DNA of 64,000 nucleotides. Origin: Dactylis glomerata (lineage: Eukaryota > Streptophyta > Magnoliopsida > Poales > Poaceae). How positions within the stretch are numbered: the stretch's first letter is position 1; each line of letters starts with the position of its first letter. A program made the position numbers and the translations under genes. Shown in pieces: positions 1 through 10,360 of this stretch. The stretch spans positions 7,717,318 through 7,781,317 of the forward strand of contig QXEO01000382.1 of assembly GCA_007115705.1 (NCBI GenBank). Reading direction: 5' to 3'. The notes beneath the pieces are model-generated. The model did no database searches. It was not told the origin of the DNA and was given only the letters and a program-made list of their open reading frames with translations.

Positions 1-6
1 AATAGT

Positions 7-114
7 ATTACCTTACAATACCAAAATATATGTCATATTATGTTTGTCTTCTGTGAGAAATTAATATTATCTTACTTACCAAAATATATGTCATGTTATG
101 TTTGTCTTCGGTCA
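7..114. repeat. Two-copy tandem repeat, AT-rich
   Basis: Two imperfect direct copies of about 50 bp (7-55 and 65-114) share the core CCAAAATATATGTCAT followed by a TTATGTTTGTCTTC block. No coding potential is seen. Confidence 0.7.
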
Positions 115-115
115 A

Positions 116-479
116 ACTTACTCAAGTTTGATTAAGTTCTAGAAAATATAAATCCCAATAGTACTAATGACGATCTTGTTAGTGACATCATAAACGGTAC
201 AAAAATATATTTGAATTATAAGCATTAAAACATTGGTGAGATATAAACATTACTGTCCCGAAGTCAAATCTTCAAAAGGGTGCCGGTGTCAAACTTAGCC
301 TTGCATTGTCAGATCCTCTATTATTTTCTCGATATTATTTCGACATCTTCCAACAAGATCGTATTATGGCTTATCTTGGTTCTTTCAATGCGTCGAATAT
401 TTCTTTTTTTTCTTCTATGATATACAAAGACAAAACAATTTTTTGAGCAAATTTTTTTTTTTGAGGGGAAAAAAACTCA
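116..479. other. AT-rich spacer, no gene seen
   Basis: Non-coding AT-rich sequence with homopolymer runs near 405-475. No ORF, RNA gene or repeat structure was recognised. Confidence 0.5.
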
Positions 480-849
480 TCATTACTCAATAATAGAGTT
501 TACAAGGTCTTGCTTAGCAAGTTCAGCAATAGAGGCTGGCACCGGAGCAGTCCAGCGATTACAAACACCTGAAACTTTACCAATCTGTGCTAGCTTATGC
601 GCCAGCATATTGAGCTCTCTCCTAGCAAAAGACAAACAGCAGGAAGGGACTAAGCATTTAGCGTCTTCAATGTTCTTGTAGATACTCCAATGCCTGGAGT
701 AAATTTGCTTTAGAACTGTTGGCCGTAGAGACAGCTAGTTTAGAGTCCGACTCAATCACTAGCCGGTCAACATGTAGTTCGTGACCGAGCTGGAGCCTAG
801 CAAGGATTGTTTTCTGGAGACAATAGCTCATATCGTGGGGTTTACACAA
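480..849 (-). pseudogene. Truncated RNase H-like (RVT_3) domain, retroelement relic
   Basis: Read on the minus strand, 849-667 encodes a peptide with the block LVIESDSKLAV, typical of the plant RNase H-like domain found at the C-terminus of some LINE ORF2 proteins. The reading shifts frame near 670 and continues to about 490 with the usual tail: a FARRELNMLAHKLA block (the conserved R..N..AH..A helix), then PVPASIAEL and a stop. The N-terminal catalytic part is missing and a frameshift is present, so this is a relic. The start at 849 is not a true start; the sequence simply enters the hairpin described next. It could come from a LINE or from a stand-alone RNase H-like gene. Confidence 0.6.
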
Positions 850-1000
850 TTAAAGAAATTATTGTTCTTCTTTCTATGCATTTTTTGTATGACCATACTC
901 AAAAATTTAAGTATGATCATACAAAAAATGCATAGAAAGAAGAACAATAATTTCTTTAATTGTGTAAACCCCACGATATGAGCTATTGTCTCCAGAAACA
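809..1000. repeat. Near-perfect inverted repeat (hairpin), about 92-bp arms
   Basis: The left arm (809-900) and right arm (910-1000) are reverse complements apart from about two differences, separated by a spacer of roughly 10 bases. The left arm overlaps the 5' edge of the RNase H relic, so the right arm is an inverted copy of part of that relic. A transcript through it would fold into a long duplex. Confidence 0.85.
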
Positions 1001-1439
1001 TTTATGATCTTCAAATAAAACACTCTAGAAACTATTTTAAAGTTAATATTTTTGCATTGCTATTAAAAAATAACCTGAGAAAATGTATGAAGAGTGTGGA
1101 ATTGTAAGCATAGATGCTATTGTCTAAAATTTGAAACCGCTGGATACATTGGCTTTAGAGTTATATAAATACACATTCTCTTATTCTTAAGATAAAAGTA
1201 TATATAATTTTTCTCTCTCACATAGAAAATGATAGGGAACTCACGGGACATAAGTACGGACACATGACTACATGAGTCCCTATACCGTTCAATATCCTTA
1301 CCCTATCTTTTTCCCTGGCCTTTGCCGACCCCATCCACTACCTCACTCCTTCCCCTCACTTGGTCATCCAATTCTTCCCCACGCCATGAAATCCTCACCT
1401 CCATAGCTCCATGCTCTTCCCCACGCCCAAGCCTCCCCC
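1001..1439. other. Spacer, no gene seen
   Basis: AT-rich to 1300, then C-rich low-complexity sequence leading into the repeat that follows. Small ORFs here have no recognisable domain and look like composition artefacts. Confidence 0.45.
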
Positions 1440-1840
1440 TCGATTACTTCATATGGCAGCACCCGGGCGCGGGGGCGGACGGTGTTGTAGGTGGACACAA
1501 CGGGGATGTTGAATCAGTGGCTGGAAGTCACCATCCTCGGTGTCATGAACTCATGATACGGTGTTGCCTCCCCGGCCCTCCGGCACCGCACTGGGCCTCC
1601 TGGAGCTCGTCCTCCACGCTCTTACCCCACCCCAGCCTTCTCTCTTCACTCACTTCACGTGGCGGTGCCCGGGCGCGGGGGACGGTGGTGCTGTAGGTGG
1701 ATGCGGCAGGGGCGGACGCAGCGAGGGTGCTGATTCGATGGCTTGAGGTCACCATCCTCGGTGTCGTGATAGAGGTGTTGGCGCCCAGGCCCTCTAGCAC
1801 CGCCCTAGGCCTCCTCGAGCTCGTCGTCCGCTCCACCGCG
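1440..1840. repeat. Degenerate tandem repeat, two units of about 200 bp, GC-rich
   Basis: Unit 1 (about 1450-1620) and unit 2 (about 1660-1835) share, in the same order, a CCCGGGCGCGGG block, a TGTAGGTGGA block, a GTCACCATCCTCGGTGTC block and a GGCCTCCTNGAGCTCGTC block. Short ORFs run through both strands but no protein family is recognised. Confidence 0.6.
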
Positions 1841-3430
1841 GCAGGTAATATTCCTCGACCATCCGAATTTCCACTGAGTTTAGATGATAGATGACATGAT
1901 AAAGATGCAAATATTTTAGTGGCTGTTATATTTAATTTTACATCTCGGCAGTACAACCCAGTGATTTGATTAGCGATTGGAGAACAATACACCTGTAATC
2001 TTACTTATGTTGTAGCGCACGTTCAACCGAGGTGTCATGTGCCTTCTAAATTGAGTAAATTCAGGCTACGTTGGCAGACCAGGATTAGTTCCGTAGCTCA
2101 GTTTTCTCAAGACCAAAGTATTCATAAACCATACTATTTCAATGCCTAGGCAACAAATAATACAGTTTTCATAAATTTCAGTTTTGCATTGTTTTGTTGA
2201 AAACAACAGGCATTTTGGCAGTGATGTATTTAGTTGTCGCATTAGGCATTCACCATCGAAGCTTCACATGTGTATCCAGTAGCCTGTCAATTCTGTTGGC
2301 CGCCATCTAGCTTCTAGTTTCGAAACACACTCTCACGCGCTTATTTCAGTCAATTCTTCCTGCAAGGTGAATATGCAAGGAAATATAAATGTTGCTTGTC
2401 ATGTAAGATGAAAATTTCTTCCCAGCTTTAAGGAACACTTGATGAAAGCATTACCTGAAAGTATCTTCCCATCTTTAGGACAATATTTATGTAATTAGAT
2501 AAGTTATAACTTAAGTTTGATGGAGAACAAGAGCACATATAATACTTTCCTGCAGAAATGAAAAATGTGATTCGGGTTAGTACAGGTTCAAGAAAGAACT
2601 ATAGATGTGAATGCGTAACAATGACTTTCATCGACTCTCCCTTAGTTATTTGTGTGCCCACGAGAAGATATTCAGTCATTGGTAAAAACAACAGATGCAT
2701 GAAGAAACAAATCTAAGTGGACCACATACAAATCTAAGTTGATCAACATTTAGAGCAGCTTCCTTTTTCTTTTGTCGTGATTTGCGTAGCTTTTCCAGGT
2801 GTTCCATTTTTTTCAGCAGACAATTGGCCATACCAGCTTGTACTGTTTTTACTGTTTGGTACGCTGGTTAGGCCGCTATCAGGTGTGTGATCTCCTGTTG
2901 CTTTTTTAGTAAAACTGGAAAAGTTAAGATCAAATACCAGCATGTCATGACAAAACTGGAAAAGTTAAGTTCAAATACCAGCGTGGTTTGGTTCTGATAT
3001 ACTGTTGGTTAGGTCTTTAAATGGTGTAGACTCCCACAAAGCAGATCCAGTTGCAACAAATTTATCATCTTTGGATTTGCATAGGCAAAAGCTGCAGAAA
3101 ACCAACCGTGTCAAGTTTGGAAAAGAATACATCATTACAACACTTGATTAAAGCTTCTCCAATTGATTTGCATAGGCTTCATTGCTAGTTGTCACACACT
3201 CATGTAGATCAGCAAGTTAGTCCAATTTCTGTGGCATCTGTATTGGAATCCAGTAGCTGGATCCTTTTGTGCGCTGTTGCTAAGTGGTGAAATTGTTGTA
3301 TCTCTAGATTGGTGAAATTTGTGCGCTGTTCCACTTCTCTAGATTGGTGAAATTGTTGTATCTCGGTTAATCTCTTATTTATATTCATATATGCTTCTGA
3401 ATTTGTGTGATAGATTTTCTAACTTGACTA
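1841..3430. other. Long non-coding stretch with short local duplications
   Basis: No gene was recognised in about 1.6 kb. Two local direct repeats are visible: a roughly 35-bp unit at 2909-2942 and 2950-2985 (AAACTGGAAAAGTTAAG core) and a TCTCTAGATTGGTGAAAT unit repeated near 3300-3350. A 66-codon minus ORF (2743-2943) has ordinary amino-acid composition but no recognised domain. Confidence 0.5.
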
Positions 3431-3860
3431 CAGAGTTCTTAAAACATGTGGACACCTAATTTTGAGGACACCTAATTTCGAGCTAGAGCTGCCGGATAGA
3501 CGGCGAGCTGTTATGTCTGCGGCGTCGTTGGCGACGAGCATAGCGGCTGCAGATGACGATGGCGAGCTGCTGTGTCCACAACGTCCGCGGCGACGAGCAC
3601 GAGGAGGTCCAGGTCCTTGGGCTGCTGCGCTTGGGGCGGCGACGAGCACGAGGAGGTCCAGCTCCTTGGGGCGGAGGCGCGTGTCCAGCATCCGCGTCGA
3701 CCTCCTTGGCTCCAACCAGCGTCCTAGCCTAAACGATAGAGGAGGACAAGCCACGGAGGAGGACGATGCATGGGAAGCTACATACCAGCCCGAGGACGAC
3801 GGCGTCCAGGTACCCATGGACGAGGACGGTGACCAGCAACCTGGGGACGGCGTCTAGACG
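3430..3860 (+). other. GC-rich open segment with internal duplication, unknown
   Basis: A 131-codon ORF (3462-3857) is acidic at its C-terminus. The DNA carries a 15-bp duplication at its start (GACACCTAATTT) and an approximately 50-bp tandem repeat (about 3590-3690, CGACGAGCACGAGGAGGTCCAG). The opposite strand is open as well, which argues for composition rather than coding. No family is recognised; it may be a gene-fragment relic. Confidence 0.3.
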
Positions 3861-4129
3861 ACGGCGACCAGCAACCTGTGGACGGCGTCGAGACTACAGC
3901 GTCCAGACGACGGCGTGGAGCGTCCCGTGAATGTATCCTGAAATGAATTGTCCCGTGATTGACGCCTGAAATGAATTGGCGTTTCCTTATTGTAATGAAT
4001 TGTCATGAATGCTTTCCGGGTATGACGAGAGCGGCCTGTGATTGTATCATGTGAGGGGTATGTAAGGGGTATTTTTGTCAATCAAATGATGTATGTCGAG
4101 TGGTGGCTTCACCACCAACTCGAAACCAA

Positions 4130-4215
4130 TAGTAAAGAAGATTACGTTACAGCTCAGTGGTTTGTCTCTTGGCTTGACCCGAGGTCGCGAGTTCCACTCT
4201 CCAAAAGAAGCATTA
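4130..4215 (+). repeat. tRNA-like Pol III promoter segment, possible SINE relic
   Basis: An A-box-like CAGCTCAGTGG (4150-4160) lies about 30 bases before a B-box-like GAGTTCCACTCT (4189-4200), the spacing of a tRNA-type internal promoter. A T-rich stretch follows. AAAGAAG occurs on both sides and could be a short target duplication. The A/B-box matches are imperfect and no tRNA cloverleaf is evident, so it is not called as a tRNA gene. Confidence 0.3.
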
Positions 4216-4257
4216 TTTTTTAGTTATTTCTAGCATTTTGATCGCTCTATTTAGCTA

Positions 4258-4494
4258 CTCCCTCCATGCTGGATTATTGGGCAATCCTATATTTTAAAAC
4301 AAATTTTAATCATTAATTTTAGTCAAGAAAATATAAGATATTTGATATAAAAATTATACCATTGGAAATTTCTTTTGAATATGAATCCAATAGTATAATT
4401 TTTATATAATATATTTTATATTTTCTTGACTAAAATTAAAGGTCAAAGTTTGTCTCGAAGTGCGTAATTACCCTATAATCCGGTATGGAGGGAG
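4258..4494. mobile_element. Stowaway-like MITE (Tc1/mariner), 237 bp
   Basis: Terminal inverted repeats start CTCCCTCCAT and end ATGGAGGGAG, flanked on both sides by TA, the target of this superfamily. The arms continue as inverted repeats inward (AGTCAAGAAAATATAA against TTATATTTTCTTGACT), so the whole element folds back. Non-coding and non-autonomous. Confidence 0.85.
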
Positions 4495-4559
4495 TATGTT
4501 TCACATGTTAGGATAACTTAGAGAATATTAGAAGTAAAAAAAAAGTCAAAGAGGGCCCG

Positions 4560-4895
4560 TAGAATGGGTTACTTATCCATATATATTGACACGTGATGTT
4601 ATATTATGACAAAAATTAAGAACTTCCCAAGCTATATGATGTTATATTATGATGAAAATTAAGAACGTCCTAAATATATGACGATAGTTCCTGACGAAAA
4701 TCAAGAACGTCCTTATGTATTTGGGCTATCGGGCCTGGTGACAAAAATTGTGATGTTTTTTGTGACAAACGACCATATTGTCATAATAATATGGGCTTTC
4801 CAGGGCTAAAGTAGGCCGTGACATTCTGAACCAAAATGTCGCGACATTTGTGAATTTTTTCTGGACTGTCACAGATCACCAGATTTCTTGTAGTA
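4560..4895. mobile_element. CACTA-like terminal region (relic)
   Basis: The segment ends TTTCTTGTAGTA, close to the inverted CACTA terminus, and contains several copies of a GACGAAAATCAAGAACGTCC-like motif (about 4605-4715) plus GTGACA/TGTCGCGACA motifs near 4740-4860. Dense subterminal repeats next to a CACTA-like end are typical of En/Spm elements. The other end and a transposase were not found. Confidence 0.4.
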
Positions 4896-5284
4896 ATACA
4901 GTGCAAAGTTCTGGTGTTGTTCTAGCCAGCTTGTGTTGAGATCTTGCCTGTTGAATGGATGCACAAATAATAGAAGTCTAGTGTTGGTTTGGATACTCCG
5001 TTACAACCTAGCTGTTTCTGAAATTTGTACTTTTGTCTTTTAGCGGGGAGGCCGATATGACTGTAATTTTTCTATACCCACACATAACATTTCTATGTGT
5101 TATCTTAATTTTTTTTAAATGTTTAATCATATATGCTTGCCCGCTGCTACTGGTTAACAGGTTGATGACAAGGTTTATGGGCTGATGGGTTGCTGGCCGT
5201 GATAGTATTAGGGGCTACTAAAATATTTCAATTGTCGGGAGCCATGGCCTAGGTGGCCCCCGTGAAGGCCCGTCGTTGACTATG
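4896..5284. other. Spacer, no gene seen
   Basis: Ordinary non-coding sequence between two CACTA-like ends. Nothing was recognised. Confidence 0.4.
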
Positions 5285-5827
5285 GAATATCGCGCAATAT
5301 CTTGTTCTTTATTGCAACAATAGTAGGTTTTTGTAGTATGCTCCACATATTGCAACAGATACACAATTTGTCGCAGTAAACAGTAGTTATTGCAATGCGG
5401 TGAAATTGAGGCGAAAGATACGCGCTATTACCACCAATACGTGTTTTGTGGCAATAGGTGGCCAATTTTTTGCAACAATTTTTGTATGTATCGCAATGTG
5501 ACATAGTTGTTGCAATATTTGTTTGAATATTACCACGAGTGTCCACTTTGTTGCGAGACCTAGTTTCTATTGCAACAAAATGACTAACTCGCGCAATGGA
5601 ATTTGGTTGTTGCAATATCGTGGCCCTATTGCAATGACCATGCATATTGTTGCAATATATGGGCTATATTGCAACAAAACATGCAATTATCACTACAAAA
5701 CTAAACCGTGGTAATATGCACATCCTATTACCGCAAACGTGAAAATGGTGGCAATATTGCGTATTATTGCAACGAAATGTGGTTGTAGCAATAAAAATTG
5801 TTGCAATAGACCGGATTTCCTGTAGTG
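5285..5827. mobile_element. CACTA-type subterminal repeat array and terminus
   Basis: About 20 copies of a short motif, TTGCAACAA/TATTGCAATG or its complement, occur in both orientations between 5300 and 5810, often in pairs. The region ends with TTTCCTGTAGTG at 5816-5827, the inverted complement of a CACTACAGGAAA terminus. An inner CACTACA also occurs at about 5694, so a very short (about 135 bp) derivative may be nested at the edge. In CACTA elements such arrays are transposase binding sites. No transposase ORF is present. Confidence 0.55.
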
Positions 5828-6241
5828 GTGTTTTGTCCGCCCACGAGCGCAGAAGAAGAAGGAAGGCGCTTGCCGGGGAAGAAGAAGGAAGGCGATGGCC
5901 AACTGCACCGGAGATATAGTAGACGCGGTTGGCCGCGGTGTCCCCGGCGGAGGCGAGTCCAAGGCCTCACCGAAAATAGGGACGGCGCGGCTGGCCACGA
6001 CGTCACCGACGGAGGTGAGGGCGAAAAACTTGGGGTGGGGGTGCGGGATATTAGGGTCCGGGTTGCGGGAGTTCGTCGGTGACGAAATTAGGGTTTCAGG
6101 ATGCAGCGGTCGCCGAAGATAGGGTGGGTTGGTGGGATTAGAGTGAGGCTTGAGGTGGCGACAGACGGGCGGTGGGCGACAGTTGGAGGAGGGTGGTGGG
6201 GTGAGGCGCAGCAGGTGGCGGAAGAAGGCGGCATGGCTCAT
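5828..6241 (-). other. Open reading frame running into the CACTA end, function unknown
   Basis: A minus-strand ORF starts at an ATG (6241), is Pro/Ser/Arg-rich, and stays open through the CACTA terminus to 5693. The part before 5828 could be a 5' exon of a host gene truncated by the transposon. It has no recognised domain, and the other strand is also open over much of it, so coding is uncertain. Confidence 0.25.
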
Positions 6242-6257
6242 GGCTAGCGGCGGCGGT

Positions 6258-6319
6258 GAGTGTGCGTGCGTGCGTGCGTGGGTGGGTGCGTGCGTGGGTG
6301 GGTGTGTGTGCGTGTGGGG
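6258..6319 (+). repeat. GTGC/GGGT microsatellite, G-rich
   Basis: Alternating GTGC and GGGT units with four GGG runs between 6279 and 6302, a possible G-quadruplex on the plus strand. It lies about 200 bp beyond the 3' end of the carboxypeptidase gene. Confidence 0.8.
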
Positions 6320-6517
6320 GATAACATCAGGTTACTGAGACCGATTCAAAGAGATGCAGAGTTTGATCGTCCGAGCAGAGAAGCATGTGAAAGCGCAACC
6401 ATTGTTAACAATGCAGTTAAAAAGCTTCTAGCATCCATTGTCTCACAGTGATGAGAACAGCTTGGTCAACTAACATCAGGTCGGCACCGGAGCTGGGAGC
6501 AGGTTGGTCAACCTGCA

Positions 6518-7882
6518 TCAACTTGCCGTCTCAATCCGAACGCCGGCCGGCGACACCAGGCCGCTGCCGCCGCGCCCAAACATCCCCGTCTGCGTCACCC
6601 AGCCCTCAATCATCTCCTGGGCGGCACGCCCATTGTCCGCCGGCACGAGGTGCCCGGCGCCGTACACCACGGCGTGCGTCAGCACCCCCGACCGCTGCAC
6701 GTACCCGGCGAGCTCCTCCTCCCCTCCTTCGCCGGAAATTCTCCACACGGCGCGCTCGGCGTCCTGGAACGCGCGGAGACCGCCCCACTTGAGCTCCTTC
6801 AGCCACGCCTCCGTTGGCACCACGCCGATCCGGAGGTCCCGGATCCCCTGGTACAACAGCACGCGCGTCCGGCCGCCGAGCAGCACCACCTCCACCTCTG
6901 GCTTGACGCTCTTCATGATGTCCTCGTGCATCGCCGCCCTGACCGCGTGGTTGCACTCCTCCCACACCACGTCCGGGCGCGCGCCCAGCGCCGCCTTCAC
7001 CTCCGCCGCGTTCACGAACTTCCCGACGGCGGCCGTGCCATACGGCCTCTGCTTGGCGTAGTCGTAGAGCGTGACGAGCCCGGTGGCGTTCTCCAGCCAC
7101 GAGAGCGCCTTTCCCCTCGCGTCCGACGCCTCCCGCCACCGCGCCGCCTCGGCGAGGGCCACTGCCTCCGCCTGCATCGCCTCCAGCTCCCACTTCTGCC
7201 GCGCGTTGATGAAGCCCGTGAAGTAGGCCGAGTCGGCGTGCGTGGCCAGCTGCGCCACCGGGTGCGTGAGCCCGTTCCCGATGGCGACGCCGCGGAGGTT
7301 AATCCGCCGCCCCGCCGGCAGCCCCGGGTTCACGGCGAGAATCCGCGCCGCCGCCGCCGGAACGTACTTGCCGGCGTAGCTCTCGCCGGTGAGGAAGAAC
7401 GGGCGCGCGCGGAAGGACGCCGGGTTGACTGAAAAGAACGACTGGAGTGCGGCGAGGACGTGCTCCGCGATGACGGACTGGTTGGTGGGGATGAGGGCGG
7501 GGGACGGCGCGGCGCTGAAGCCGGTGCCGAGCGGGCTGTCGAGGAAGAGGAGCCCGAAGCGGCGGTTCCAGGCGAAGGGGTTGCGGGAGAGGGAGGCGCC
7601 GTCGGGGGCGACGAGGTAGGGGCCAAGCTCGAAAAGGTTGCCCACGAAGCCCGAGCAGCCCGGTCCGCCCTGCAGCCAGAGGAGCAGCGGCGTGGCGAGT
7701 GGCGCGGTGACGGGTTCAGTGGCCTCGTAGAAGGCGTAGTAGAGGGACGCGTTGGTGGACGGGTCCACGGGGAGGTAGCCGGAGCTGGTCGGCAGCGCCT
7801 CCTTCAGGAACGCCTCAGTCGCGGCGGAGGTGGCTACGAGGAGGAGGAGGGCAGCAGCGAGGTGAAGAAGCGGCGGAGCCAT
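6518..7882 (-). CDS. Serine carboxypeptidase-like protein (peptidase family S10), 454 aa
   Basis: A single-exon gene for a secreted alpha/beta-hydrolase of the S10 family, which removes C-terminal residues from peptides or, in some members, acts as an acyltransferase. The ATG at 7882 is chosen because it starts a clear signal peptide (hydrophobic residues about 5-20); the frame stays open 59 codons further upstream, but that part lacks signal-peptide character. Visible motifs are the oxyanion block WLQGGPGCSG (69-78), the nucleophile elbow GESYAG (Ser168), Asp349 in YQGIRDLR and His411 in GAGHLVP. The catalytic triad is therefore complete. The length and the GxxDLR form of the Asp motif fit the plant SCPL50-like group; lack of introns also fits, as far as I recall. 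It looks intact and is the best-supported host gene in the window. Confidence 0.93.
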   Translation of the reverse strand: MAPPLLHLAAALLLLVATSAATEAFLKEALPTSSGYLPVDPSTNASLYYAFYEATEPVTAPLATPLLLWLQGGPGCSGFVGNLFELGPYLVAPDGASLSRNPFAWNRRFGLLFLDSPLGTGFSAAPSPALIPTNQSVIAEHVLAALQSFFSVNPASFRARPFFLTGESYAGKYVPAAAARILAVNPGLPAGRRINLRGVAIGNGLTHPVAQLATHADSAYFTGFINARQKWELEAMQAEAVALAEAARWREASDARGKALSWLENATGLVTLYDYAKQRPYGTAAVGKFVNAAEVKAALGARPDVVWEECNHAVRAAMHEDIMKSVKPEVEVVLLGGRTRVLLYQGIRDLRIGVVPTEAWLKELKWGGLRAFQDAERAVWRISGEGGEEELAGYVQRSGVLTHAVVYGAGHLVPADNGRAAQEMIEGWVTQTGMFGRGGSGLVSPAGVRIETAS

Positions 7883-7970
7883 CGATCGGATCGGATGCTG
7901 TGCTTGCGGGTCAGTGAGGGTGCCACTGTTTCCTTGGAGTACAGTGTGTTTAGTCGTTGACGCTGCGGCG

Positions 7971-7976
7971 CACGTG
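7971..7976. promoter_or_regulatory. G-box (CACGTG) upstream of the carboxypeptidase gene
   Basis: A perfect CACGTG, within CACGTGAC, lies 88 bp upstream of the ATG. This is the core of G-box/ABRE sites bound by bZIP and bHLH factors. Position is suggestive; function is inferred. No clear TATA box was found nearby. Confidence 0.4.
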
Positions 7977-8034
7977 ACGCGGTTTGGTTCTGCACGCCGG
8001 GCGACTAGTTTAGGACTAGTTTGGGTGCGCCGGA

Positions 8035-8150
8035 CGTCATTTGGCAACCCAAATTTCATTGTTAAAAAACAGAGTAGTTCTGCTTATCGTTTGATTAGAT
8101 GAACCAAATGAGAAAATCCACGTCATTTGGCAACCAAAATTTCATTTGTC
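8035..8150. repeat. 25-bp direct repeat in the upstream flank
   Basis: GTCATTTGGCAACC followed by an AAATTTCATT block occurs at 8036-8060 and again at 8124-8148, about 88 bp apart. Confidence 0.6.
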
Positions 8151-8196
8151 GCTGAACATAAAGCTGAACCACTTTTGAAAAAACAAAGAAAAAGAA

Positions 8197-8330
8197 TGTA
8201 CTCCCTCCCTCCACAAATATGTGTATATCTAGCTTTAAAAAATTATAAAAAGTGTACTTTTCAATGCAATTTTAAATAGAAAAAATTGCTTCTCTCTCAT
8301 AACACGAAAATTGTCATGTTTTTTAATTGA
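8197..8330. mobile_element. One end of a Stowaway-like MITE (truncated)
   Basis: TACTCCCTCCCTCC followed by AT-rich sequence resembles a Stowaway terminus. No matching GGAGGGAG end is found within the next several hundred bases, so it is a fragment. Confidence 0.45.
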
Positions 8331-9712
8331 GAAAATTGCCTTGCTACGAGTACTAAATGCAAAACATTGTCTTGCTATCAAGAAGAATATAAGACCCTGT
8401 TTGGTTGAGCTGTGGCTTATCGGAAAGCAGCTGTGGACTGTGTGTTATGGTAAAGTAGCTATGGGATGTGTGCTCTGAGAAAGTTGTAAAGCCGTTTGGC
8501 AAGTAGCTATCTGAACTGTAATTGTGACGATAAATGTCAGATATACCCTGCAAACCTGAAAGACTGTTTAATTATTATTTAACGATCATAATCTCATTAA
8601 AGCCTGATTTAGATATGGATAATCATGTTATAATTAATTAACATATTATCTAGTTAATTATTTGATGGAACTTTCAAACTGATTGGATGTAGGAAAACAA
8701 GGGATATTTTTCCTCTCTCGTTACCACCAACACTGATCGCTTTGGATACAGAAAATAACTACTCCTGCTCCTATGGCGTCCGGTCGTGGAGCTCCAGCTC
8801 CTGCCTTCGCCTCCGTCGCCTCGAGTTGGTCTGCAAGCAGAGGTGGGTGAAGGGCTGAAGGCCTAGAGGGTGCTCGAGGGTGGAGGGAGGCGAGGAGAGG
8901 GGCGGCCGGCAGGGAAGGACAAGGGACGAGGGAAGCACCAGGTCAGGTCCATGGATGGGGGCGGCCGACCAGCGAGCTCGCCCACGACCAGGAAGCGGCG
9001 GCGGCCTACCCTATCTGCGGGAGAGAGAAGAGTGAGGGTAGGGAAAAGAAATTGGGGAATAGAGCAAATTGGGGCTCGGTGGTAGGTCGCGGATAAATAT
9101 TACTGTACATTGACTACGGGGCAAAACTAGAAACTGTCGGGAAGCCAACGCGGGAAAAGCACCTACCAACGTGCTTTGCTCGGGACATTATTTTTTGCTT
9201 GGCTTTTGTTGTAAGCGCGTTTGGTGGGATATATGTTTGGTTGGATTTTTATAGCTTACTAGTAAATGTGCACGTGCAAGCGCACGTCTTATAAATCTAT
9301 AACATAAACATATCTTTTAAAACCTATATTTTCTCCCAAGTTTTTTACCCCCTAACGATGTAAGAGTGTCCCCAGTTCACGCATGTCATGACTTAAAATT
9401 CACGGTGCATTAAAATAAAATTAAAATAATGACATACATATAATATGTATGATAGTACATAGCGATTGGCATAATTTACAAAAAAATGTAATTTTTTTTA
9501 GAAAATATGACTTTTAAAATCATGACTAAACTATTCTTTGAAACCCATGTGACACGACCCAATTGTTAAATAGATTGCATACGCAGCCGAATCGGACAGG
9601 CAGTGGTACAGTTAGGAATTTTGCCACGCTCAATTTATTTTCCAATTCAACACATTGTAATTTTTTACCAAAAGAACAATATTAAATAATTTCATTAAAC
9701 CTCACATAGTAT
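8331..9712. other. Intergenic, no gene seen; GC-rich island at 8770-9090
   Basis: No gene was recognised. A GTTTGGTTGAGCTGTGGCT block near 8400 and GTTTGGTGGGATAT near 9220 resemble MITE ends but do not pair convincingly. AGTAAATGTGCACGTGCAAG near 9260 resembles a repeat end common in grasses. The GC-rich island encodes only low-complexity ORFs. Confidence 0.4.
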
Positions 9713-9721
9713 TATAACTTA
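9713..9721. repeat. Left 9-bp target-site duplication of the Pack-MULE
   Basis: TATAACTTA here is repeated exactly at 14863-14871, immediately outside the paired inverted repeats. Nine bases is the Mutator-superfamily length. Confidence 0.92.
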
Positions 9722-9828
9722 GGGATTTTTATTTTCGTGCCCTCGGGTCCTTAGTTGTACTCAGTTTTCCCCAGCTCCTTAGTTTTTCCTCAGTTTTGCT
9801 CAAGCCCTTGTCTGAAACCCTCAGAAGG
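9722..9828 (+). repeat. Left terminal inverted repeat of the Pack-MULE
   Basis: Matches the reverse complement of 14756-14862 over about 105 bases with only a few differences. Both contain TTTTCGTGCCCTCGGGTCC and GTACTCAGTTTTCCCC. Confidence 0.92.
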
Positions 9829-10360
9829 AGCTCGGACGGGAGGATTTCCGTTTAGTTGACCGTTCCGAGCTGACGTGTGGGGCCGCGTCGTGTGGGGCTG
9901 TGTCGCGTGGGGCTGATAAAAAGGGACCGCGTGGAATAGGACGAGACCGCGTTTGGTTGTACGTGAGAGCTCGGTTCTGTCTCTCTCGGCCCAAATTGGT
10001 ATTTTTCAGAGCTCCTTTTCCCCCTCTCTCTGTAACAGTTCTCTCTCTTTTCACCAAATTAGTATCAAATCTAGAGAAGCTTCTATTTCTGTCTTTCTTC
10101 AATGATTGTTGCCTTTTGGCCCTCGTTTTTTGTCCAATATGGTAACAAATCTAGTAGCAAATCTAGAAGCTAGTATATGATAAATTCACAGCAGCATAAT
10201 AAATCCAGAAAACTAAGTATAATACATAAACTGCATACAGCAGCCAAAAGAAGCCAATAATGATGTTAATGTTCACGACAAACTAAGCTGAAAATAATAC
10301 AAGACGCAATGTATGGCCAACATGAAGATTAGAATACCCCAGGATGAATGAATCTGTTCT

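Noticed and set aside
1322..1992. Several overlapping ORFs on both strands
   Set aside because: GC-rich low-complexity tandem repeat; open frames on both strands are explained by composition.
4140..4215. tRNA gene
   Set aside because: A/B boxes are imperfect and no acceptor or anticodon stem could be built by eye.
6504..7619. Long plus- and minus-strand ORFs overlapping the carboxypeptidase gene
   Set aside because: GC-rich third positions open the other frames; only the 454-aa minus frame has family motifs.
8395..9260. Possible hAT or Harbinger element with GTTTGG ends
   Set aside because: The two ends do not form convincing inverted repeats and no target duplication was found.
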